From contig CM062382.1 of the NCBI GenBank assembly GCA_031310005.1, positions 2,356,001 to 2,420,000 of the forward strand: 64,000 nucleotides of DNA, given 5' to 3'. The stretch comes from Dactylellina haptotyla. Its lineage: Eukaryota > Ascomycota > Orbiliomycetes > Orbiliales > Orbiliaceae. Below are positions 1-12,507 of this stretch, one piece after another; position 1 is the first letter of the stretch; every line of letters begins with the position of its first letter. The position numbers and the translations under genes were made by a program. The notes under the pieces were generated by a model. It made no database searches. It was not told where the DNA came from and was given only the letters and a program-made list of their open reading frames with translations.

Positions 1-2692
1 GACTCTTGAAGTTCCTCGATATCACGGGCCAGGTTCTCCTGGTCTCCGAGGATATATCTAAGTTCTTCTAACTCCTGCTCAGAGCGATCCAAGTCCAGCC
101 TGAGGGATGCAAGGTTGCGTTCGCAGACGTACTTAGAATCGATGGCATTCTCGGCTCGGTGTTGAAGTCGGTTAACTTGGCTTCGGAAATTGGCGTTCTC
201 TTTGTTCTTGCGCATCTTGCGGTAACTGGGGCGAAGAGCACGATCTCTTTCCCATTCGAGTGTTCGGATGCGGTGAAGTGCCTTCTTGCCTTCCAAGTCG
301 TTTCTCATGCGAAGATTGCGCAGACCCTTCTGTAAAGCATCTCGCTGAAGCTCAATATCCTTGATTCTTTCCATTAGGGATTCTTTCGTAAATGTGGCAG
401 AGAGAGGGGTGCTTGGCTGAGAGAGCGGTTGCTGGGATAGTGCAGGTTGGGTTTGAAGCTTCTGAGATTCTGCGAGAGAGGAATATTTCTCTCGTAGGTC
501 ATCAATCTCTTGTTGCATCTTAGTAGCCTCGTAAGGGTTTTTCTGGGACTCTGCAAGTTCGGCTTCCAGACCCTCGACTCTGGCTCTGAGCTGTGGTACA
601 ATCTCATCGCGAAGGTTGTCGCGTTCGTTCCTGTAACCTTGCAACTCATCCCTAATAGCTTTGACAAGATCTTCAAAGTTAGCCTTGAGGTTTCGTTCCT
701 CAGAGAGCTTTCGTCGAGCGTCTTCAAGGGCGATTTCCAAGTCTCGTACTCTGCCGGGTGAAGGGGATCTCAGCGAGTTAATGTCGCCTCGGGATACCCT
801 CTCCTGTAGTTCACGGACTTGTTGTTCGACACCTTTCCGTCGCTGGCGTTCGTCTTGGATTTTTTGTGTTAGTTCTAGGCGGATCTGTGCCTGAGCCTGT
901 TGGCCTTTGCGAACGACACGATCAAAGTTGAGTTGTTCTTTGGATGGAATGTCAGAATCGTAACCAGAGCCAGTTCCCGCATCGGAAAAGTAGTCGCTCG
1001 TCCGCTTACCCGCAGCAGGACTCAACCTTCCCTGCGAATCCGCGGAGGTCTGTAGTGTTTCTACCAGGTCCTCCAATTCCAATTCTCTTCGTATCGAAGC
1101 AGCAAGGTCCGCTGAGATGACTCGCAACTCCTCCTCCAGAGTTTCTTCCATCGTCATGGGTGTCCTTGGTGGCAACGAAATGCCCGAGTCCGTCCTCTTG
1201 GGGTGCGACGACTGGGAGTTAGCCAGCGTCACGTCAATGTTGGTGGGTATTTTCGACATTCGTTGTTCGGCGAGCGAAATCTGTTTTTCGTCTGTCGGGG
1301 AGACATCTTGGGGATTCGACGAGCCCCATCCGAAAAAACTTGAGAATCCGGTCTTTGACCTGGCGGGAGTTCGTGGTACGAATGATGATTCTGAGTTTGT
1401 CGAATTGCTTCTGTTTAGTGATGTGTTTATAGCCGGCGGCTGGTGTGCTATCACCGCTGGCATGGTGAATGTCCTGGAGAGTCTGTCGAGGAAAGGAGTT
1501 TGGTCGATAAGACTCGAGATGGAAGGATAGGCCCGGGTGTGGGAGACGGGGCGAATGGTATGACTATTATTTCCTATCGCATCAGGTGTCGACACTGAAG
1601 CCTTTCGCGTTTCAGATTTGACGTGGGAGCCGACGTCAATTTCGGCACTCGATTGATTTTGATGTAGCGGATGGCGGCGCGGGGAAGAAGGCCTGGAGGC
1701 ATGCAGGGGCGCACTGAACAGGTCTATGCTCCAGCGAGGGTTGGAAGTCCTGCGGGATTCTTGTTGGTTAGCTGTTGCTGTTGCTTGGTGCTGTTGGACG
1801 TGCTCGAATTGTTCCGACGGAAACGTCAAGAAAATGTGGTAATATGTTTGACTGCCATGCAACCAACGTCGCACCGGAAACACAGAATGTCTTGTTTTAA
1901 ACACCTGCCCGGTTTTATGTATTCTTTTATAGGGAAGTGGATTTTAAAATATATATAATAGGATGCGAGTGCCAGGCAGGTGCCGGCTGCCGCTATCCCA
2001 ATATGCGATTACATATCGCCTATGCGTTGATAATATAGCAATAATGCAACGCTGGCGACAATGTCCAACGACCACAACGACACTTCGAGCATATAAGAGG
2101 CCGTAAAAGAAGAAAAGAAAAATCTACATAAATAAAAATCAATTGCTTACCTTTCACCGAGTTGGCTTCTGAAGAGCTCGAGGACAGGCGACTTGGGCGG
2201 TGCTGAGTGGTGATAGGGCTTGAAGGTCGGATCGATTGGGCTGCGTTCAACGGAATTCGTATAACTCGTGGTGGACAGAGGCGATCTGCTCTTGGAATCG
2301 ACAGAATCAAAGTCGTTATCTTCAACGGAATAAACAGAAGAACGAGAGGAAGGAGACGTCAAATGTGAACGAGAGTCTGACGAAAAGGTCTTGGAATGCC
2401 CCGTGGTCGAAGAAAATGAGCGTTCCTTGGAATGACGGGGAGGGCTGTATGGTGTGGAGGAAGAGGTGGAGGAGGTGGATTGACGAAAGAAAGATTGAGT
2501 CGGAGTGCGGTACCCAGAGGGACTTGTGGGAGCAGCACCAGCAGTAGCGGGATGGGATGGATGAGAGGTAGCGGAAGGGGAGGATGAAGAGGAGGGAGAT
2601 GATGAGGAGGCAATCGCTGTGCGATTATTCCTGGGTGGAGGTTGGGGGAACAGAGATGTATCAATAATGGATCTTCGCAGAGAGGCATCCAT
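1..2692 (-). CDS. Coiled-coil protein, probable Uds1 (up-regulated during septation) family, partial
   Basis: The 3' part lies beyond the left edge. Proposed exons are 2692-2151 and 1749-1 (continuing). The intron (401 nt) has donor GTAAGC and a GCTAACC branch site just before a CCCGCAG acceptor, and the phase is kept (phase 2). The first 180 residues are Ser/Pro-rich and low complexity. Exon 2 continues Ser-rich with a FFGWGSS motif (near 1320), then ELRVISADLAASIRRELELE (near 1130-1075), then YFSDAGTGSGYDSD (near 1000-960), followed by about 300 residues of heptad-like coiled coil rich in Leu, Glu, Arg and Gln. This order fits fungal proteins with a Uds1 domain, named from a fission-yeast septation-induced gene; the family call is from memory and the molecular role is unknown. 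The chosen ATG (2692) is the first in frame, but the frame stays open upstream to a stop near 2880 without an ATG, so an earlier exon may exist. Any coiled-coil cytoskeletal protein is the alternative. Confidence 0.6.
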
Positions 2693-5447
2693 GATTGGCG
2701 AAGCGGAATATCTTTTTTGATATTGATATTTCGGAGTAGGGGACAAAGGTGTTCCTGAACCGGTTCCTCCTGAATTTGATGAACCTGCTACTGAAATTGG
2801 AAGACTCAATCGATTTGCCCTCTTCCTCGAAACGACCGAAAGGGCGCAAAGCGCTAGAGGCTGCAATTCGAATGATGTTTAGGCGCCCACCACGCCTTTA
2901 CAGCAATAATGGCATTGAAAGAGGTGTGGGATTAGTGGAGGGAGAGAGCAGATGGGAATGTGTGCTAAGGCAAGGCAAATGCAAAATTGGGAGAGGCGAC
3001 TCGTTTGGATTGGGTTCGAAAAGGAGTCGTGCTCAATTTGCCGTATCGCTCTCGCACTCTCGTCGTCCCAATCCTGTGGGAAATTAGACACACCGCACCC
3101 TCGTCCGAAAACAAAACAAGTGGTGATGTTAAAGATGGGATGGTGGACCCTCCAGTCTCAAATGTGACAGCGGCGTGAGCGTGATCAGGGGTGGGTGTCC
3201 GAGCCAACCAATAATTGATAAGAGGCCTAATATCAGGAAAGAAGAGAGACAGAAAGAGGCTTGATGATGGGGGTTCTGAAGATAGCAAGAAAAAAAAATA
3301 AAAATAAAAAAGTTCAGGTCGGTGAAGAGTGTTCGTTCGGTAGAGAGATAGCCCTTGTACTTGTTTTGGGAAGCCCGGATATTGCCAATTGGCGTGGATG
3401 CCTGCCCACCCAATCACACAGAAACAGGCAATAACCGGGCCCTACCACTAAAAGGATAGTACTGCTGTACAGTGCTGCTCTAGAGCTTGTCCGGACCTGC
3501 TTGGTTAAGTTGAAGGAAAGTCGAGATAATTACGAACGAAAATCGCATTTAAAATTTAAAATGAGCGACTGCGGGCGAGGAAAATCGATATTCTGAACCG
3601 GTTTCTGTCTTTTTACTTTCTTTCCCAATCCTACTCTTTCTTTAACAATTGCGACGAAGGAGAGACACAAGGAAATATGTTGCGAGGGAGGGAATGGGAC
3701 ACCTTTTGGGTGAATTTTACAACGGGCAAAAAAAATATACGCGAAACGAAACGCAGAATGGGCATGGCGACGAGTTGCTTCGGTAGTATCCATCTGGCCA
3801 TACCTGCTAAATCCACCTTAGCTACACAGGGAATGTCGAGCAGGTATGAAATGAAAATAGCAAAAGCAGGTGGCTAGCACTTGGTGGAGCCCATGAATTC
3901 TGTGGGGGAATGTCAAGCATACCCAGGAAAAGGGGGCTAATTTGATTGGCGGTTACCGAGACTCAATAAAGAAAGCTCCCAAAGATTGGCAGGGTGCAAC
4001 ACCCTGGAGGCTCGTTGGTCTTACCTCAACCTGACGAATCACCATGCATATCTACAGGCATCGTGGGCAGGGGCCAGCTGGGAGCGACTTTCTCGTTCAT
4101 CGTGGAGAACTACAGATGAAGCTATGATTTTCGATAGCTTAAGACTCCAGCCGGAAGATTTTTTTTCTCTATTGTCGAAATTTCGCAATTGTCGCATTAG
4201 GAAATTATTGTTTTTACTGCATTAAGAGAGCATAAATGCCAACCAGCACGATGAAATGGAAAATCGAAGGTGTGTGCCAATTCATCCTATGCGCTGGCTC
4301 GAGCTCCGCATCATGCAAGTAATAGTGGCAGGCGGAAATCTCTGTTTGCGGTTCCATGGGCGACAAAGTAATAGAAATTCATCTTTCCGGGCGCGTGCGC
4401 CAGCAGCAACAGCTCAGCTCTCCCCCTCTCTCCTTCTCGTGAGCTCGAAGGAAGGAAAACCCCACCTGTCGCCGTGTACATGTACGCCGGTGTGCCCCAT
4501 ATGCAGATGGGAGCTTGAGCTGTCACATTGTCCAGCCTTTGAAACGCAAATGCGGTCACGGCACGCACGCTTCCCGAGACGCTGAGCAAGGGCTGTTCAG
4601 GGGAACCGAAGGACAACCGTCTTTTTCGCGAATCTTTGAGCGTGGCAGGATGCGTAGCTAGCATGGAGCAGTAGCTGGCCAAGCTAAGCTTCAACGTTGA
4701 TGGATCGATTTGGTGTTCTGGAAGCGACGATCAGCCAACTTGGAGGACGTCATACGGAATCCAGAGCTTCCCATGGACCGCAGAACTTCCAGAAGTGCCG
4801 CAACCTCAGCCATTCGCCGCAATAACGCGGGGACCACGAGGCAAACAAACGGGTGGAACTGCAGAGCTGGGCATCGCAGAAGCACTCATGACAGGCCGAT
4901 GCGATGAGAGGGGTTGGTTGAGAGGCTGGTGAGAGGCTGGGTGGCGTGGGGCGCGTGTGTTGATGTGTTCACTTCGCAGGTGTTTGTCGTTGATCGAGTT
5001 GCCCGATCGGGCCAGCGAGGGCTCATCTGATTTCCCAAACGGGAGCGCTGAAGCAAGGGTCGGGCTGGTGCACGCGTTGTCGTTGTGTTGCGCAGCGGCC
5101 GCGACACAACTCGAGCTGACCACGCGTTGTTGTGTCCCCTCCGATCCACACACACTCTCTGCGTAACGTTAATTGCAACCCACCACCACCACAATCACAA
5201 CCACCACTATTGCTGTCACCTGTTTCAAACGACACCGCATATCAGCACCGCCCTAAGCGTTCGATAGAGAGCTCCCTATTCTACCCTACTACCGCTCATA
5301 TCCGTTGCCGAGAAGTTAGACCCGTCGCCGTATTCTCAATCGCCCTTTCATGATCGCCCAGTAGGCAAGACCGCCTTCGTGACCGGTCCCTTTCCTATCC
5401 TTCTGTTATCCAGTTGCCAACAAAAGTCACACCCACGACATTCAGCT
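2693..5447. other. Divergent intergenic region, no supported gene
   Basis: This lies between the divergent starts of the coiled-coil gene and SLD3 and should hold both promoters. From 2693 to about 2880 the minus strand remains open in the frame of the coiled-coil gene. At about 3074 on the minus strand a TTTCCCACAG acceptor-like site precedes a coding-looking stretch beginning DWDDESARAIRQIEHDSF, which could be a 5' exon of that gene. The remaining short open frames have no recognisable content. There are short A-rich runs near 3290-3310. Confidence 0.5.
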
Positions 5448-8400
5448 ATGACTAAAGAAGATATTGCACCGTTTCTGCCCCAAGCTTCGGGGCAGAAGAG
5501 GCGCAGAGACGAAATGGAAGTCGTTTTGCCCAAAGTCGATGCCTTCTTAGCACCCCCCTTCACCATCCAGGTATGTCAGCAGCTTCATGAAGACGGCAGC
5601 AGTCTTACCGGGTCTCATACATATTTTTATAGTCCGCCTCCGACTTTGGAGAAGAAATCACAATTTGCCCCCGCATGATCATCCCTCGCGAGATAATCCC
5701 TCTCGAGTGGGTCATGATTAAGGCCCAGGTCGAATTGTTTGTTTATAATTTTCTGGATCCCGTGCCGCCATCAATGATTCTTGCTGCGACTCTCGATATA
5801 TCCTACGGCCCCTACGATACCCACACCGACACTAGCAGCCCAGTAGCTCTGATCCAGAGCACGGGGCAAGAAGGAATATATGGTTTAATCCGCCTTTATT
5901 CCCCCATCAGGATCAAGGATCTTGCATTGAGGAAGGATATGGCAGAGCAAAGACTTGAATTCATGCAACAACAACCCGAAGAGTTCGAAGACGAAGCCGA
6001 CGATGCAGACACAGAAGAATGGTGGGGCACCGCCGACCTGGGTCAGGATGTCCTCACGAATGCGCTCAACACCACCCATATCACTCCACCTGCCTCTCAG
6101 CTGCTCCTAACGAATCTCTTGAAATCTACGAAACAACTAGCGTAAGTCTATATTTCGACCTTACTTCCCTCAGGTAGCATGAATGCTAAGACAATCGTTT
6201 AGTATCTCTAAGTCCACTTTGGGAGCCAAGGCTTCCAATGGCACTTCAGGTCCCGTTATCCCAGGCAACGTCGACGTTTCTCCCGAGTTCATTCTTGCTC
6301 AACTCAAGCAGCAGTACTACAGCCTGTTGTATACTTCAAAAGTAAGATTTGCATAATTTTCTTGAACGTAGAAAAACACACTAATATGACTGCAGAGCTC
6401 CTTGCAATACTTTCCAAAAACATCTCTATCCAGAGCTCGTGTCAACTTTCCCTCTAACGGAGAGACGCCTTCCTCACGTCTCGACCTTCTCCTCTGCTTA
6501 GAGAACATGGTTGTTCTGATCGAGGACTGCGATGAGAAATACCGTTCTGGTATTCCTGAGGTTGCGAAGACTAAACGAGGTCAGATTGGGTTCACCGACG
6601 ATATGACCCCTGAGCAACTCGAAGCAGCAATCATACCACCAAAGTGCCTTCGAGAGAATGAGATCAAATATGTCCTGAAATGGCTGAAGTCATTGACTGA
6701 TGATGATGGCCCAGTTCGTACACCCGAGCAAGAAGAAGCACATTTGCAAAAGTCTGTTGCTGAGCTTCGTTCACGAGAGTGAGTTTCCCCATAATTCCTG
6801 CTGTTTGTATTTCCGAAACTAATATTCTCAGAACCGAATTGCAAATCATCCTGCTCTTAGAAGTCTTAGCGATCAAGGAAAAGCTCCCTGATGATAAGAA
6901 GCAGGAGTACGAAAAAATGAAAAAAGCAGCAGACCGCAAGAAGAAAAGACAAGAAAAGGCTCGTGGAGGAGGCAACAAGCCCAAGAGAAAGAAGAAGATG
7001 GAGCACATGGTTCTCTTGGACCTCCTTGTTGACCGCCTGTGCATCTGGCATTCTATCAGTGCAGATGATCAACAGAAGACTGCTCAGCAGCAAAACCAGA
7101 AAGAAGGTAAAGATCGTTTGAGGCACTTCTGCATCGAAATCGTTCTTGCATAGTAAGTTATCCATTTCCGAATTAGATTTAAAGAACGGGGCTAATATGT
7201 TTCGTCTAGTTATTCCTCTCGCCTACCCACAATATCCGAGGACATTCGATGCAAATGTACTGGCAAGATTAAGCAAACGAAGAAGCTCGACAGACCATTG
7301 AACAAGTCAGAGCAAGATCGAAATATCATCAGTCAGCAAGAAACTCAAGAGTCAATGCCAGACACAACCGAGGACACATCGGCATTTTCGAAATCGGTTC
7401 TTGGACGACCACCAACTCTTTCTAGATCATTGACTGCCCCAGTCGGAAGACCATATTTCGAAAGAACCGATTCCTCATTCTCATTTTCCTTCAACGGAGA
7501 GAGTCAGGGTCTTAACCTCGATCTCGCCGCTCAAGTTTCACAAGAGAAGGAAGCTATGAAAACTTCTTTTAGAGGTGGCATTACCAATACCAAGAAAACG
7601 GCTGACAGGAGGGTCGTCGAGGTTGCCAACCCTCGAGCGAAGAAGAGAAAGATTGATATGGACGAGGGTCAGCTCAAAGACGCCATCAAGAACATCGCGA
7701 AACCCAACCGCATGGCGGTCGCCGAAGAAATGGTTTCTGCTAGTGCGCAGAGAATGAAGATCACGGGGCGCAAGCCGAAGAAAACCATCCGTAATCCGCT
7801 TGCAACCACGGTTCAGGTGGCCGCAACTCCACGAAAGAATGCGAGAACTGCCAAGCTTTTGGAACGAAAGCCAGACATCCCCGGCCCCATCGTCGAGGAG
7901 GAGCAGATCCCTTCGTCCAGCCAAGTCGTTCCACAATCCACGGTCAAGCGAGGCGTTAAGCGCAGGAGCAGCGAACCAGATGAAGTCGAGGCGACCCCAT
8001 CGAAGGCTCCTCGTGTCGCTAGCTACGACCGAGGCCGCAAGATTCACCAGCAACGGGAGCAAACGCTCCTCGGTTTCCTCCAATCCTCCCCTTCTTATGT
8101 TTCCGCTACTCCGAACCCGCCACGTCGAACTTTTGTGGATGCATTCAACAAGTCGATGTCTGGAAAGAACAATATTTTCATGACGAATACTCCGTCATCG
8201 AACCCTTTTAAGTCCTCCACCGACAACCGTTTGGCCCGTGGTTTCATGAACTCCATTTCGGAGACCCCCACCAAGCCAAGCGTTTCGAGCAAACTCCGCT
8301 CGCTCCTCCCCACAGAGGAGGACGAAGTTATTGCATCGTCCCCTCTCCAACGTCCAAAGCCTGGGACTCCAGCGAACAGGCAACTCGTCGCTCGCAATAT

Positions 8401-8464
8401 CGAGGACGATATGGAAGACTCCGAGTCTTCTATTTACAAGAAGCTGGGGTGGGATCTTTATTAG
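5448..8464 (+). CDS. SLD3: DNA replication initiation regulator Sld3
   Basis: Six exons: 5448-5570, 5633-6141, 6203-6341, 6396-6778, 6832-7152, 7210-8464; all phases agree and give 909 residues. The protein has the Sld3 family layout: an N-terminal part (TIQSASDFGEEITICPR across the first intron), then the helical Sld3/Treslin-type domain, with the strongly family-like stretches LQIILLLEVLAIKEKLP and LVDRLCIWHSI around residues 395-475. A basic, unstructured C-terminal half follows, with several SP/TP sites and KKRK-type nuclear signals. In yeast Sld3 brings Cdc45 to Mcm2-7 phosphorylated by DDK, and once phosphorylated by CDK it binds Dpb11, starting origin firing in the nucleus; the S/TP sites here fit CDK control but are not proof. 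Introns are 51-62 nt. The start is the first ATG before a clean open frame; no odd features. Confidence 0.92.
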
Positions 8465-9352
8465 ATCCCACCTTAATACATCATTTTTCTCTTTTTTTTC
8501 AGCGTTGCATCAGTCATAGCATGGCGTCTGGGATTTTACGTGCATTCCCTAATTTCTTCATCAAAAGCTTGTATCAGAATCATGTTAACTCTCTGATAGC
8601 GTATTTGTTTTTATCAGCCACAAGCATGCATAAGCGTTGGCGTTTACGGGATATGAGATTATGACTATAGAGCCCATGTGGCCGTTTCTGTACTCTTAGA
8701 GATATTAACGTTTATTAAAACGTTTAATAACTAATCGATAATATTAATGAGAAGAAAGAAATATATTTTCCAAAATGCAATGCTCTCCCAGTTCTTGAGA
8801 TTCTCCAATAGATACTGTAAACAAGATGTATTAAGAAATTTCACAAATGGCAATAGTGTTACACGATTGAATACATGAAGATATATTATATTTCCCCAAA
8901 TTGTAGTTACTAATGGAAAAATGGCATTTCCGTCCTGACGCCGGTGTAGTATGTGAGGTAAAAAAAGTGAATTCCCCAAAACGCAAGCGCGCACACCAAA
9001 AATATAGTATAGTAAACAGAGTCATCCAGTTAGCTCCCCGCCGACAAATAGGAAACTACAAGTGAAAAAAGTCGACAGAACAAAAAGGGTCCAAAGAACA
9101 AAAAAGAAGCTATTCCAATGCTGAAAATAGATGAACTGATTTCCAAATAAAAAAACCCTCGACTGTAGCTGATAAATTCCATGCTCCTACCTTTTGCGCT
9201 TTTTACAATCCACACGCGCAGCCTTATAACCTGCTTTTTTTTAGAAATTAATTTGTACGCCTATTAACTTTTTTAAACCTTCTCTCTCCGAGGAAACCCT
9301 TATTTGGCCTTTCATCGCCATCCTCATCGTGATCTTTCGTGGAATTTGGTAA
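8465..9352. other. Convergent intergenic region (3' ends of SLD3 and GOS1)
   Basis: AT-rich spacer between two convergent genes, expected to contain both 3' untranslated regions and polyadenylation signals. Short open frames on the minus strand have no recognisable content. Nothing else seen. Confidence 0.6.
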
Positions 9353-10167
9353 TTACCGTATCCAAAGTAGCATGAGGAAACAGAACGAGATCAGGACGGC
9401 GATGATGATGCTGTCCCGCTTCTTGCGCGTATTGATCTTTCCGATCAAAGTATTGATACCGGGGATCTGCATCGCCGCACCCTTGATTCTGCGGTTTATA
9501 CTCGCAAGCTGCAGATGCTGCTCCCCGAACTCCTGGTTGACAGCGTAGGCTGTCGCGAGGACGCGGTCTGCCATGCCGTGAGAGCGGTCGATTGCATCGC
9601 GCTCCTCAAGACGATAGTCGGCCTCGCGGGTGGGGTCGACGTTTGTGGATGTGCGGTACTGGTTGATGTCTTCGCGGACGGAGGAGAGGAGGTTGGAGTG
9701 ATTTCGGGCCTGGTTGATCGCGGTTTTTAGGCGCTGGTATTCCTTGCGGTGATCGGATAGGATTTCTTTGTGGCGAAGGACATTTTGGAGCTTGGTTGCA
9801 GAGGAGGAAGCGGAGGAGTCTGAGTCGAGGGTTCGGTGGAGGGAGGCGACGGTGGACTCGCGCTGTTATTTGTATCACCGATTGTTAGCATATATATATA
9901 CTGAGAAAGAGAAGGTGGGACTAACCCTTTCGAGGAGATCTTGGAGCTGGGATTCTATCCGTATTTCATCATCGGACGGTTTCTTGGAAGGGTTCGAGGT
10001 GAAGGAGGAGTAGCTCTGGAAGAGGTTGTCGGTCTAGTAATCGTGGCGGTCAGCATATGCTACGTATATATATCGCGGAGTGTAGCCGAGGGAACCCGAG
10101 AGTAGCGCACCTGAGTCTCGAGAGATCTCGCTTGCTGCCGTAGCTGCGCCCATCCGGTGGTCGACAT
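9353..10167 (-). CDS. GOS1: Golgi SNARE protein Gos1 (GOSR1/GS28)
   Basis: Exons 10167-10111, 10033-9926 and 9862-9353, all joined in phase 0, give 224 residues, the usual length for Gos1. The N-terminus (MSTTGWAQLRQQARSLETQ) starts the three-helix regulatory domain. The Qb-SNARE motif lies at about 140-200 (ADRVLATAYAVNQEFGEQ onward), followed by a basic NTRKKRD stop and a C-terminal membrane anchor (SIIIAVLISFCFLMLLWIR). Gos1 acts in SNARE complexes of the cis/medial Golgi for ER-to-Golgi and intra-Golgi retrograde fusion. The first exon is only 57 nt. The gene is divergent from RPL35 with 598 bp between start codons. Confidence 0.95.
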
Positions 10168-10765
10168 GGCTACTCGAGGAAGGATAGTGAGGAATGAGAA
10201 TTCGAGGATAGGATGATCGGTAGTCGAAAGGGAGTGGAGAATGGCAGTGACGACGGTTTGGGTCTTGCGACTTTGGATGAAGATCTAAAGTACGGTGCGG
10301 TTCAAAGAGGGTGTCGTAAGTGCCGCCGGGGGGTCTCGGACGGGGGTATGAGTATCCGGGGTCGCAGAGGGGGGTTGTCTAGAGAGCAATAGCGGTGGAG
10401 GGCCACGTGCAGGGACGAGAGGTGGCGATGGAGGAGGTCCGGCGGCCAATCCCTGACGGGCGCATGCGTTGACGTGTTGATGCGTTGCGGATGAGGTCGG
10501 GCATCACCTGATGGATATATCGTTTGCCGCGTTAGGTCAAGCCCTAAGCCTGCGTCCCAAACAGGCAGTTTTCACGCTGTCAAACGCGCGGACGGCAGGC
10601 GAAAGAAAGTGGCAGTGTGGACCGCCGAAAATCAAACCTCGAAATTCCCACTTTTGCTCGATTATCGAATCCGTCGACGACACACGACCCATCACCGACA
10701 TCCGACAACCTCCTCGACCTCCTCGACCTCACCCGAATACCTTCGACCTCTTCATATCCGACAAA
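10168..10765. promoter_or_regulatory. Shared divergent promoter of GOS1 and RPL35
   Basis: 598 bp between opposite start codons. It must hold both promoters. The side next to RPL35 carries a C-rich run of repeated 'cctcgac' like units (about 10700-10745), typical of an ascomycete 5' leader. No specific factor site is claimed. Confidence 0.5.
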
Positions 10766-11566
10766 ATGGTACGGCCCTCAATTCAATCCAATCCACCAGC
10801 CATACGTGCTGTGTGGCCGACCTATCGTTGGAACAAGAGAGAACAGACCGGCTGACGGATTGTGTTTTTTGATGATATTATAGCCTGGTGTCAAGACTGC
10901 CACTCTTTGGAACAAGTCCAAGACCGACTTGGCCAAGCAGCTCGATGAGCTCAAGTCTGAGCTTGCCGCTCTCCGTGTCCAGAAGATCTCCGGCGGTGCC
11001 AGCTCGAAACTCACCAAGATGTACGTGCATACAACCCGATTTTTGAATGTTGTGGAACTATGTGATGGGGGTGGATGTTTTCAAGAGATGGGAAGATGCA
11101 AATAGAGACTCGACAGCTCGATATATTGCCTAAATATTACCCTTTAGCGTGATGGCAGCTTTATCGAGAGCTTGGTCGAGTGGAAATTGAATAATTCAAT
11201 GGGAGAGGAAATGTATATCGCCGGAAGAGACCGATATGCTGACATACTCCTTCCACCAACAGCCACGATGTCCGCAAGTCGATCGCCCGTGTCATGACCG
11301 TCATCAACGCTTCCCAGAGACACCAGCTCCGTATTTTCTACCAGAAGAAGAAGTACATCCCATTGGACCTCCGATCGAAGCAGACCAGGGCCATCCGAAG
11401 ACGCCTCACCCAGCACGAGTCTTCGTTAAAGACCGAGAAGCAGAAGAAGAAGGAGCGACACTTCCCTCAGAGAATATATGCCATCAAGGTACGCCTCTAC
11501 TGCGATTTCCTCGAATAACCTGTCCATTACAGACCGCTAATATACCCCATTTCAATATAGGCGTAA
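10766..11566 (+). CDS. RPL35: 60S ribosomal protein L35 (uL29)
   Basis: Four exons: 10766-10768 (the ATG alone), 10884-11020, 11263-11488, 11561-11566 (Ala codon and stop), giving 123 residues. The protein begins [14 protein letters not shown], has the uL29 helical hairpin ([19 protein letters not shown]), then [17 protein letters not shown] and the basic tail ending QRIYAIKA, all as in eukaryotic L35. It sits near the peptide exit tunnel of the large subunit and contacts the signal recognition particle. The intron directly after the start codon is also known in yeast RPL35 genes. Intron 2 is 242 nt, longer than most in this window. The last exon codes for a single amino acid. Confidence 0.96.
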
Positions 11567-12507
11567 GCTCTTTTTGCATTTTCTCGGAGTCCGTTTTTTC
11601 TGTATTAAACTTTGAAAAGTTTTGATACGGGGGGTGTTTACATCTTTTTATATACTCCTTTTTCCTCTTTTTATCCTCGTCGACGTTATAATCTTTATTT
11701 CCAGGGCCTTGTGTATAATTCTTTTCCCTATCGGATCGTATTGTTTTCCATGCATCATCTACTTTTTTTTCTTTCCTCGTTACGAATTCACACGACCTTC
11801 TTCCTCCACCGATATCTCCTGACGACGGGGTCTTCTCCATGCTTCGCTTATATATATACATACCACCCACGATCCGAAATTTTTCCTTTCACCTCTTTTT
11901 GCACATTTGGCTGCAAAAGAGGAAACTTATTATCCGTCGTCGACACCACAACCTCATGCCTACCGAATTCCCATCAAGCGCTTGCTCTCACATATGCAGC
12001 CTGTATTTAGATTTTTAGACAGTACCGAAATCCAATACAGCGTGGAAGTTTCGCAACCTCGAATCCTTTTTGGTCCATTGACGGTATATTTTGATTGGCT
12101 GGGACATCGTGATACATGAAATTTAGAAGAATATGTGTGGGGTGTCTATGAAGTGTGGATTTTTGTAGCATTTGATCGAAATCTAGGAATTGATGACTTG
12201 AAGAGCAAGAATAGAACCAAAAGAAATGAATGTAATTAACGGTAGCAGCATGATACCCCCAGCATACAAAAGAAAGAAAAAAAAGGAAAAGTGAGGAGTA
12301 GTATGATACAATGATATGATTCCGATAACCAACACCCATGTAAAACCCATTCCCGGTGTAATTCGCGAAAAACGAAAACTGAAAGGAAGCCCAAAAAAGT
12401 TTACCCCTCAAAAAAATAAAAGGAAGTCTAGAAATGACACGGAAGCTTGATGAGGAAGTTTTTTCATACCAGTTTTAGTGGTACTTATAAAACGAAGTGA
12501 CCAATCC
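11567..12507. other. Convergent intergenic region (RPL35 and DPB4 3' ends)
   Basis: T-rich on the plus strand just after the RPL35 stop, A-rich further on, as expected for two facing 3' untranslated regions. Open frames here are short and without recognisable content. Confidence 0.6.

Noticed and set aside
11140-11262. Possible C/D-box small nucleolar RNA inside RPL35 intron 2 (GTGATGG near 11149 and CTGA near 11240)
   Set aside because: The C box has a mismatch, there is no terminal stem, and the CTGA is better explained as the intron branch site.
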